A DNA stretch of 64,000 nucleotides from the NCBI GenBank assembly GCA_030248225.1, contig JASANE010028393.1:1-64000 (forward strand). The letters are read 5' to 3'. Below, piece by piece: positions 24,001 through 36,000 of this stretch. How positions within the stretch are numbered: the first letter of the stretch is position 1; each line of letters begins with the position of its first letter. The translations under genes and the position numbers were made by a program. This DNA comes from Trileptium ribeirensis. Lineage: Eukaryota > Nematoda > Enoplea > Enoplida > Thoracostomopsidae. The notes below the pieces were generated by a model, which was not told where the DNA came from, made no database searches, and saw only the letters and a list, made by a program, of their open reading frames with translations.

Positions 24001-27000
24001 TTAGGCGAAGATCAATAGATTGTGATTTCGTCTGCGTTTTTACGTGTACTTAATTCTAATATTGTAACTGTACCTCACTACATAACTACTAACAGCGCAC
24101 ACCTGGTTTCTCCAAAGAACCCCAGGTATATACTGACCTCCAAAATTTCATGAAATCGAGAAGAATTAGAAACGTGATATTTGTCATACTAGTCTACCAG
24201 CATATTAGATCAAAAGCATGTTAAGAATTGATTCAAAAACAATAAAGATTGATATGAATCACCTCATCGAGAGCTACATCGTACTATACAACTTTGCTTT
24301 TAAAGCATCGGCATCTACAGTTACAAACCGAATTAAATGCTCATAATCCAACGACGTATCCTTCGATTTCGAACGTTTTATTTTGAACGAGAATCGATCA
24401 TTTTGCGATTAATTAACGAATTCAGATTGCATTAAAATAGAAAAATCATTTAATAAACATGTTGGCTTCCGTTCAATTTAATGAATTTTGTTGAAGTGAA
24501 CATCGATCAGTTTGTCGCGATATCGTTCGATTTCGCCTGTGTTCCGAGTTATGTGCACTTAATTTTAATTGTAACTGTACTTCACTATACAGCTAATAGC
24601 GCACATCTGGCTTCTCCAAATATGTACAAGGGCACTCAGGTATATCGACCTCTACAATCTCTTCAAACCGACACGAACTGGAAACAATGGCATATAGCTG
24701 GTCTACCAGCATATTGCATTGAAGGCATGTCAAGAATTGAATCGAAAACAAAAAATGATACGGATTCTCACATCAAGAGCTACATCTTACTACTACACAA
24801 CACTGTTTTCAGAGCATTTATATTTTAAACTATAAGTCAACATTTAACGAAAAATCACGAAGTGCGATTCGAAACGATGACTGACTTTCTTAATTGCTGT
24901 AGGTGAACGATGAAATTATAGGGTCCTACTACATTTTAAAAACAATATTTTCAATGTTTTAAATCAAGAGTGAAAATTTCAAGCAAATCTGGGACGTTAC
25001 GCTGCGATAAACTAGCAACTCTACCGAGATTGCATAACGTAGGAAGCATAGGTACACGTACGCATTTTGTGTGCACAGACAATCAGCTCTCGATAGCATA
25101 CGTCGATATGCTATATGCGGATATCACACAATACAAAGTTAGAACAAAACTAACACCGGGAATAAGTTTCCCGTGCCCGAAAACTTCCCAGTGCAAGGTA
25201 TCAGCCTCCCAGGACGTCCCAATAAAATCGGGAATTTTGGGTCGATGCTCCATACCCCTGTACCCATGGAATTGTGGGTCGCATAGCAAAATGAACACCG
25301 ACAATGAGTTTGCCGTGCCTGAACCCCCCCCCCCCCCGCCAGTAAAACTTTTCAGCTGTCCAGGACGTCAGAACAAATTTTCTAATTTTGGGTTGAGGAA
25401 ACACGAGGGTTTCCTCAAACCCCATAACTCCAGAACCGGAGCTTTAATCGAAAAACAAAAAAGAGGTACCGACATTTATCGTTTTACTATGAAATAAAAC
25501 AAACCAGAGAAAAAAATCGAAAGTTAAGACAAAAATAACCTTGCTTCCGTGAAGGGTACTAAAATTGGGAAAAAATCCTCATTTTGACCTCTGACCCCGA
25601 ACCATGGGGCATTATACCTCTATACCCATAGAACCATGGGTCACAGAGCAAAACCAGCCCCGGCAATGAGTTTCCCATGCCCGAAAACCCCAAGTGAAAC
25701 TTATCCGCCGCCCAAGACATCAGAACAAATTCTCAAGTTTTGCGTCGAGGAATCACTGGACCGCCATACTCCCGTGCTTAAAACCCCATAAATCCAGAAC
25801 CTGATCCTTCAACGAAAACAAAAAAGAAGAATCGGCATTTGTCATTTTACTATGGAATAAAACCAACCAGAGAAAAAGTTCGAAATTTAAGATAAAAATA
25901 ACGTTGCTTCCGTGATGGGTACTAAAATGTGGTAAAGAAACCCTCATTTTGACCTCTAACCACGAACCATGGGGCGTCATACCTCCATACCCATAGAACC
26001 ATGGGTCACAGAGCAAAACCAGCCCCGGCAATGAGTTTCCCATGCCCGAAAACCCCAGGTGAAACGTATCAGCCACCCAAGACGTCAGAACAAATTTTCA
26101 AATTAGCGTCGAGGAACCACTGATGCGCCATAGCACCGTACTTCAAACCCCAAAAATACGGAACCAGAGCCTTAATCGAAAAACAAAAAAGAGGCATCGG
26201 CATTTGTCATTTTACTATGAAATAAAACCAACCACAGAAAAAATTCGAAAGTTAAGATAAAAATAACCTTGTTTCCGCGAAGGGTACTAAAATAGAGTAA
26301 AATGGAGCAAAAGCCCCACATTTTGACCCCTGACTCCGGAACCAGACCCCAAATCAAAAAAACGCTCGGGGATGTACACGGTAAATCGACTATGCCGGTT
26401 CGAATGAGCCCAAGATCATGAAAATGGGTTAAATCGTTCCCGAGTTATGGCCGATCATACCCACAGACGGAATTTAAAAACTTTCAGCCATGCAACACAC
26501 AATCTCCACTATGTTTCACTACGTTCTGAATAGTTCAATTTGACCCACACCCTGGAAAATTTTGATTTTTTTCGTTTAGCTGTTAGCATGGGGCTAGAGT
26601 GGGTCTGTAGGAATTAAATGTCGGTGAATACGACAAAAACGACATTTTGGTAGATTGATCCAATATACAACGAAAGGTCATGTCATTTTTTAATTTCAAG
26701 TTTTCGTTTTGTGGTCGCTGGATTAAAAAATAAGTTGTTCCGTAGTTTTTCACTGTGATGAAAATGGCAGCCACGTTGTATTTCTGCTTTAGTATGAAAG
26801 CAACATCAGAAATCTCAAAACAGCCACTGAGCGCATGCTAGCTGCAATTTATCACATATCACTTCACTGCGCGATTAACTAGTAATATGGCTGTGTTACT
26901 CCTGTTTCATACAGTGTCGATTATGTGTCAGACATAAAGCAATTAAAGATCACGCGTCAAAAACCATTGTACTTACTTTAGCGTGTGGGTACGCTTCGGC

Positions 27001-30000
27001 GAAATAAGTTGGTAGCCATGAAAACAGTGTATAAAAAGCATAAGCTCCAACATAGTGGGCACATACCGCAGCCCTGAAATACATAAACACAACATATCGT
27101 GTTAACTTTTAAACGTTATACCATTTCTTGTTGCAGCGGGTTTGTGATTGGAAAATACGACAAAATTGCAGGCTAATCGCAGATAAAGAAAGTTTGTTTT
27201 CGTTCATCACATTAAAACGAACAGCAGTAAACAAGTGAAACAATAATGCGTTACGAATAACATCTTTAAATATAGCTCTATATTTTCAAACAATCATTCT
27301 GGCCGAACTGGCACTGCTGCTTTAACGCGGGCCGTAGAACGCCTTGAAGATTATAAGCGATGGCCACACAGGAGACCACTGTGTTAGTTGCAAGCCAAGC
27401 GAAATTGACGCCTTTTAAACCTCGCAATAATTTCAACTATGCTAATGTTCGAATCTGATCCCCCACACTGTAAAGTAGATATCAACCAGAGCAGGTAAAT
27501 TTCTTTCATAGTGCCTGGCACACGTTTTTTCGACTACGGTCCAAGTAATAACAGACACCTTCTGAACGATGATCGCTTGGAAAATAAATTCATGAAACGG
27601 TTTCATAACGAGATTTTAATATAGCCTACAGATACATGAATTAAGAGATGCTATAATACTATTATGATACACTTTTTTCAAAGATTAGCGCGTGAACTCA
27701 GACATCGATACGTTTTCTATACAGCATTATAATCGCAATAATATTATGCAACTTGAAAACCAGCCAGCAAATTCAATTCAATATTATAAATTTTATAGTG
27801 AATATCTTTCTGGATAAAATTTTCGTAGCACACGAAGGAATTGTCGAAATTTCTAACTGAATATGACTATATTATGAGTCGGTAATACAGCACAATTTGG
27901 AATAACGCATAATCGAAGTCATGGCTCACTAGCCGGCCATCAGAATGCACAAAAGCTTTAAATAACTATAACATTTCGTTAAAATTTTAATTAAATACCT
28001 CAGCACCTATTTTGAGCAATATCCAAACTATGTGTACCCAGATTCACTACACTCAAATATTTCAGTGCTTGTTGCTGTATATTAATAAGATAATATGATT
28101 ACCAAAACGGTGCTTTAGAAAACAGCTTCGTCCAAGGCATAGTAGAATGTGAAAGGGAAGTATTCGACTGACGAACATCCGTATCCGAAAAAACACCATC
28201 ACATGATGATCGAATCGGCTGCACGCCTATATTTTCCATACACACAATTGATGTTGAAGATGGCGAGCATGCGATTGTAGCCCTTGATGTCGCCGGTAAC
28301 TCGGAAGCTGCTATGTGAATGAGATTTTTGTTCTGTACTCTAATACCGCTTGGCGACTGTGTCGCGTCACCTAAAACATTATGTAAGCTGAAATAACCAC
28401 AGCTATTTCGTATATCAATGCAGATACTCAAAGTGCGTCTAGGTAGAACTATATTATATCATATCTACTTGGTTGGAGAAATCCTGCTTGAGGACTTCTA
28501 ATCGTATCAGAACTTCACCACGAAGATCAAGTATTTACCAATATTATTATTATACATATTTCGACCACGGTTATTACATTGTGTTATATTCTGCACACTA
28601 AGTAACGTCTGCATGTAAATACTTTTGATTAGCTGAAAAGTTTGGCTGTAGCGTTTTTTACGAAAAACGATACAGAACTGATGCAAAAACATCTGTATCA
28701 TGGCTACACCAACAAATGAATTTTTTGTTTCAGAAAAATATTTTTGTTTTTATGTCAAACTGGGCATAGGTGAATTTTTCTGGGGACCATTGCTTTTTGG
28801 CAGGTGGAACCACAAAAAGTGAGGCCCCCTACCTTTGGGAGAAGCCAGTCTCGTGTGCCTTCATACGTGGAACTAACGAACAAAATATTTAAAGAATCCA
28901 ATAAAAATTAATGATATTTAACAATTGTGCTCGATGTGCTCATTTTTCGACTTGTGTTCAGAGATTTCGCAAAGGCTCGAAGAATGAAATACACATAAAT
29001 CCTTGCTATAATTATTATGAATTCCTCCACTACACTGCTGAAGAAAGTTTAACACCATATTCTCATATTCATGCACAAAACTGTACAGCGGTAGTCATTT
29101 TTTGGTATTCCCAAAATTCTTATGAGGTTCACACGGCGATAATAGCCTATTAAAATCTGTGCGGGCATCGGTCAATCCCGGTACATCTGTATTCTAACGC
29201 TGTGAATATCCTATGACATTATTTAGTGCGTATCAAATAGACACATTGAGGGACGGATATCATGTACGTTCAATATCCAGTTCCAAAACTAGAATATCGC
29301 AAACGAGCGAAAACGGAGCGAGCATGGTCGCTCAGAAATTAGCTTTACTAATGTTCGTGTGCCAATTAAAATGTGTTGTGTGAAAATGGTCCGCCCAAAA
29401 GACCACCCACAACCCTAATGACATGACATAACAACAACAGCCTACGAATGCAATACCATCGTATTCAACGTGCTAGAAAACCTATATAAGAATGTTTTGA
29501 GCTAGCACACTGCAATACCATGCCACAAAAGCAATAAAATTTTTTATGTGAGAATAGGTCGACAGACCGTAAAACACCCCATTCCTCGTGGAAGAATACG
29601 ATACAGCAACAGCAGTTCTCCCGCAGCAGTGCCAATGTATTAAACCGTGCTTGAAAATCTATAGGGAAGTTTTGATGCTCGCACCCAGCAAACAATATGC
29701 CACAAAAGCACAAAAGGTGCTCAGTAAGAATAAGTGGGTAGACCATAACACATCCCATATCCAGCTAGAAGCATATGATACAGCAAGAATAGGTCTTTCA
29801 ACAGCAGTATCATCGTATTTAACGTGCCTGAAAACTTAGCCCACAAGAATATTTTGACACTTCCACCCCGCAATAACATGCCACAAAACTGGTATATCGG
29901 TAGGGTCAAAATTTGTGGGGACACGAGCCGGGCGGGCTCCTGTTAAACTGGAGATGGGCCGAGAGTGGTGGGCGCGCGAAAAGGTGGGTGGCCCGATAGT

Positions 30001-33000
30001 GAAGAGGTGCACCTAATGGGGCTGCTCCGGTTCAATTTCGACGCAATTTTCTCAAAAAATTTTGTTGTGGGGCCATTGAGCCGACGGCATCAAAAATTTG
30101 TAGGTGGACGGTGACCTAGCCGCGAACCAGGGGCAGGCCGACTACGAGGCTGCGCCCACCCCGGCGAACGAGATGCCAGCAAAAAGAAAAAAGACATGTG
30201 AGAATATGCAGAAGACCATAAAACATCACATATCACCCTGTAATGGCATGCCACAGCAACAACAAGTCTCCGACTGTAACACCATTGTATTCCGCGTTAT
30301 TGAAAACCTTATAAAAATATTTTGACGCTAGCATCCTGCAATAACAACATTCCACAAAAGCAAAAAAGGTATTCTGTGAAAATATGTCGGTAGACCATAA
30401 AAAACCCATATCCCCGCGAAAGCATACCATACAGCAACGATAGCTCTCCGACAACAATATCATCGTATTAAGGGTGCTTGAAAACCTATACAAAAACGTT
30501 TTGACGTCCCTACCGACAATAACCTGGCACAAAAGCAAAAACAGGTCTGTGAAAATAGGTCAAACCACCCCATATCCCCGTGGATCGACATCATATAGCA
30601 ATCATGTTAGGTTTCCGACGGCAATAAAGTTACATTCAGCATGATGAGAAACCTATATACGGATGCTGAGACGCGATATTAACATGCCGCAAATCAAAAA
30701 ATGACGTTGTATAAAATGGGTCGACATACCACATTTGAATCCAAGGAGTTGGCCGATTGTACACAGTTGTAGCTGATATTTTGACGCGCAAGACATGGTC
30801 AGCGGGCTTAGCGTCTAATGAAGGAGCAGAAATACGAAATTTGTGATCAAATAAAAAATTTATGAATATCCATCCATCTGGTGATGATTTTTTCAGCTAG
30901 CAAAGCTGTAGAACGAAACTCGCTCGCTCCGTTTCAATTCACTACACTAGCGATGCGCGTGAAAATGTACGAAAAGTTTAATATCACCAGACCATTTTTC
31001 AATAAGACTACTATCTGGTCAAAACAAAAATTGTGCCACTCTGGCTCGTCCCTGCGTCTTTTTGAGCTAGATTATGAAGGGTATATCAATCTTTACACCA
31101 ACAGAAAAACTTCTTTTTCCAGCTGCGTCACTTACTCTTGAAGTTTCCGTTTGGCAATAATAGACTAGATGTCTTTTCGCTGCATTCCGATCCAGATTTG
31201 GAACGATTCCTATATTGAGCAGAATACCTGATCAAATTTCGAAGGTAGTACCACCAGACGTAGCCAATTATACCTAATAATAGAAAATATACAATAATTG
31301 TTCTACGGCGTTCATTGAGCATACAAATTTATTGTATTGTTGACACAGCCACAAGATTTCATTAGTATGACTACATTCTTCGAAAGTACAGATTATGAGA
31401 TTTGTTTACACATCTCTTATGGCAGTCCATGTTGGTTGACTTTATGCAAACAAACCCTGCATTCCAAGCGGTTGATAAGTCAGGTAATCTGGTAGCGTCT
31501 CTGGCCTCTCCACAGCAACAAAATTTTACGTGGAATCCCAGCTCCAACCGGCAGAGAACTAGAAATACCTAGGGAGAAATTCCCCCGGTTAGCTGGAGGC
31601 CGTAGCCGTTCCAGCCAGTTCAACAGGGGTTTTAAAATTGCATTTCGTGATGTTTTTCATGTAATTTCACGCATACTGCTGTTTTTCTTGCATTGTTTAT
31701 TATTTACCAACTGAATGTGCGTATTTCTGTAAGCTTCGCTTCAGTTAACTTTAGGTTTCCTCATGAACAGTCGAAATATAAGCAGTGATAATGAGTTCTG
31801 TTATAACATGTTTTGTTTGGGCGATCGTTTCGGGACGTCACCTCAAAATACATGGGGGTGCGGGTCGCTTAGGTTAGGCCATCTACTTTCATGAGTGATA
31901 GCCTTCAACTCATATATTTTGAATTTTTTACTTTGTCATTGATAACGAAGCCACATTTAAAGAACTATACCACTTTTCCAACAATTTATCCTCTTCGAAT
32001 TATTCTGTCACAAATGCCAAAAATTTGCGAAAGATTTCTTCCGCGCAAATGATAAAATTTAGCACAGGATTAGCTATAAAAGCAATTCTATCCCACCAAA
32101 CGCCATAATACCACACCCGTGACCGTCTCAATAATTTTTTGTAAAGTAACGCTGTTGCTACCCGCACATGTATAAACGTCATCTGTCTTGTGGTACAACT
32201 GCCACACAACAGTAAATAGCGCATGCATAACTCACTGGGGCGTCCACTGTAGCGGTGCAAACCCAACTCATGCAGGCCGGTCCGCACCGCTTCTCTTCAG
32301 ATTCGCTATCTGCTGTTCCGTCTTCCCCAATAATGGGGTTAAGAGAAGCAACCTAATTGGCCAAATGCATGCCAATTGCATCCCCCCTCTAAAACGAGAC
32401 CCACTTTGATCCAACTCCAATGTAGATTTTGAAGGAAAAACAAATCAACACTACAATTTTGACTGCAGAAGTTTGCTAACAATGACTGTTGAAACGTTAT
32501 ATACATCATAGTTATCACTATTATTGTTAACTAAACATTTCTCAGCTGTGATCATGTCTGTCAAACTAAAAGTGATCCCATTCGCAACTAATTGGCATAC
32601 ATAACACACGTTTTTATTTTATCCAGTGTTGGCGTTTTAATATCCTTTTAGATACAAGGCAATAACCTTAGTTATAATGTAATATGTAATAAATGTTACA
32701 ATAATACTGTTACAACAGTCAGAGACTGCTGCTGGTCTTGATGTTCCTGTGTCATAAAAACGTGTGCATTTAAAAGCGTAAGTGTAACGGCTGAATCATA
32801 TTTGATTTATTCAGATTCTGCTAAATTAAGAGCGCACAATGACAGACTAGTCGAGACTAAATATAATAGCGGTCCGGACCGAAGAGGTTGCATCATTTCT
32901 CCACAGTATATTAAACTATCGTTAGTTAAGTGCGTCCGCGTATCCGAGACGGAGCAAACCAACATTAAAATGTTTCGATCCGAACCGCTGGCCAGAAAAG

Positions 33001-36000
33001 CAAGTTTTCTTTCAACCCACCCATATAAACAAGTTTTGGCAAAACATTAACTCCGCTTTGCTGCCACAGAATAAATTCACAAATCAGAAATCTTTCCATC
33101 CAAGAAAAAACGTTTTTCACGTAGAACAGCATAATGGGGTGCGCTAGTACAGTAAATACAACGCTTTGCGTAACAACAATGTATATATTGTGCATGCAGG
33201 GGGAACAGTAATACAACTACTATGATACATATATTAGTGATGGGCATGGATATATGGGTTGCCATTATCTAGATATTCGGTTAAAAATTGTGGGGTACAT
33301 CGGATAATCCGGAAATTAAAACCCATATCCTACTACTAACTCTATTGAGATTGCAGAACGTAGTGAAGCATAGGTACACCTACGTTTACGCCTTTTGCGT
33401 GCACATCAAATCAGCTCACGATAAAATTCGTCGATATGCTATATGTGGACATCACGAAATACCAGCACAAGTTACAACAAAACTAACACGGGCAATGAGT
33501 TTCCCATGCCCGAAAACCCTAAGGTGCAACTTATCAGCCGCCCAAGACGTCATAACAAATTTCCAAGTTTTGGGTCGAGGAACCATGACGGTGCCATACC
33601 TCAAACCACATAACTCCAAAACCGGAGAATTAATCGAAAAACATAAAAAGATGCATCGGCATTTATCATTTTACTATGAAATAAAACCATCCAAAAAATT
33701 CGATAGTTCAGATAAAAATAACCTTGCTGCCGTGAAGGGTACTAAAATGGGGCCAAAAACCTACATTTTGACCGCTGACCCCGGAACCAGACCCCACATC
33801 AAAAAACGCTCGGGGAAGTAAGCGGTAAATCGACTATGCCAGTTCGGATGAGCCCAAGATCATAAAAATCAGTTAAGGCGTTCACGAGTTATGGCCGAGC
33901 ACACACACAGACGGAATTTAAGATTTCACCCCTCCAACACACAATCTCCACTACGTTTCACTACGTTCTGATATTTTCATGCTTTAAACTTCAAAGATTA
34001 TTATACTACACTTTACCATTAACTAATACAAATATATTTAGGGGTGTATTAAGAATTCGAGACATAAACAAACATTTTCTTTTGATACGACCCATGTGCA
34101 CCAATATTTGCGGTATAGAAGTCTTCTATTTTAACAATATAATGGTACTGAACGCTACTTAAATATTTTATCATTAGGCAGTGAGATGATTATTCAAGGA
34201 CCACAACTTATGTTTTTAGCAAGGAGTAACCGGAATTTCGGTTCCGGCGAAAATCGTGTTCCGGTAAAGGGCAAAAACCATACCGGAACCGGAATTCCGG
34301 TTTAAAAAATTTTGTAAGAAATTCTCCACATTTTTGCTTCATCTGTGGTCCAAACATTATGTAACGTATACACAATGATCAAATTCCAATACAACCAAGC
34401 AAAAGAAAACATTAAATCAGCAATTTACAGTGTAAAACATAATTAGGACACATAGTTTAAGCTGGAATTGTTACGTTAACCTGCAGGAGTTTGTTAACAA
34501 CAAAGCCAGGTCAATGCTTGTAGCAGCTATTTTACACATTCAGAAGTCTGCGGGGTATATTAGATTTAAACCGGTCCAACTCGGTAGCAGAGTTGGATTA
34601 TGTAGAAATACTTAGTTGTAAGCTTGGCTAACATAAATTGCGTCAAGCACAAGCCAGTGCGCATGCAAACCAAAAACTGCGTCCTTGGCAATGAACTGTA
34701 TTCATTGAAGCTGTGCGAGCAGTATAACATTTGGTCTCATTTATAGCATTGTGATTAGAAAGTTATCATCATTAAACTGACTGACACTGGTTGCCCAACG
34801 CTAGCCTAAACAGTGTCTCTGACCACTGATCAGAAGATTATAGTATACCTTCTACTATTTTATCTTATATAAACCAATAATGTTAAGCTTCCTACAGAAT
34901 TAACATCAACAAACGTATTTGTAGTAAAGGGAGGCGACTGGAAACAGAGCGAAAGTGTTTAACGCAATATACGCAATGATGTATAGTGGAAGGTATTTTT
35001 TGCTCTGGGGGTCCAAAAACTGAATATTGATCGATAAATAAACATTATTTAGCTTCCTCAGTCTCTTTAAAGTTCCAGAAAGGCAATAATGACATCACAA
35101 TACATTAAGTTTATTGTAAAAGTTATTTTTAACACATTTTAAATCCACAGTACCTGCATTTCTTACTTCATCTGTTTTACAATATAATAGATTTTTTAAA
35201 AATTTTTTAGATAAGATTCGATATTTACCTCTAATGGAGAAACCACAGTATAGAAGTATTGTTTTCCTTGATGTACGATTTAAACCCATGGTTGGTTATA
35301 AATATAGATATATGAATCTGGAGAGATGCTAGTATAGTTTACACTGTAACAGATATTTATCGGTTGATATATTGTACAAGTGGTTATAATTGGTAATGCA
35401 TAGTTTAATACTTATACATTTAGGACCGGCACCCATATAAACAAGACGCTGCAAAGTAAATAAACGCGGTGCAAAAGGACGCAAAAAGCGGTCCCTCTAC
35501 CTCAGTTGAATCTGGAATGCCAAACGGGCCTCGAAATCGGACTCAGCTCCTCCTGCCGAGCATTTTGATACCTAACAAGTCAATTTTCAGACTAAAAGGT
35601 GAAACTCCCGGGCGAGCCCATCGGAATTTTCGATGATACGTTGATAATAAAAGTGTATTTAAGGTGTTTATTTCAAATTAACAGCTGAAAATGCTATATT
35701 AACATTTTTACTATAACTTCCATTTTTTCACGATGAACACTTTTCATTGACATTCGACGGATATTCTTTCGACTGTGACAGCAAATACAGTATGCCTAAT
35801 GCGCGTACTCCTGAGGCTAATTTTTTTATATTTAATTCAGAATTACTTCTGGCAATGAATTATATTACACTAACTTAACGATTAAACTTCTTTTTAATGG
35901 ATCGTTTAAATTAATAGTGGCTATTTAAATTTTATAGTTAACGCTAATTCATTCAGAATAAAGCGGAAATTTTGGATATCTTAAAAATTTAGATGGGGCG

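Larger units (their letters stand above)
23858..24830 (+). repeat. Tandem duplication of about 507 bp including a MITE
   Basis: The sequence after copy b (TAGCGCACACCTGG... CCAGCATATTAGAT... AAGAGCTACATCGTACTA) reappears after copy c (TAGCGCACATCTGG... CCAGCATATTGCAT... AAGAGCTACATCTTACTA) about 507 bp further on. Confidence 0.8.
22738..26976 (-). other. Intron F/G (4.2 kb)
   Basis: Contains three TA-flanked MITE copies within a 507-bp tandem duplication (23604 to about 24830) and a dispersed repeat with 364-bp internal units (25017-26535). Nothing is recognised in 22738-23603 or 26536-26976. Confidence 0.75.
28371..31135 (-). other. Intron D/E (2.8 kb)
   Basis: Half of this intron is the 177-bp satellite at 29370-30740. 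The stretches 28371-29369 and 30741-31135 are AT-rich with no recognised element. Confidence 0.75.

Noticed and set aside
24970..25497. 175-codon open frame
   Set aside because: It runs through the dispersed 364-bp-unit repeat; sister copies at 33337 and 38271 do not preserve the frame.
33288..33821. 177-codon open frame
   Set aside because: Same dispersed repeat as the 24970 frame, with a different reading; no conserved protein.
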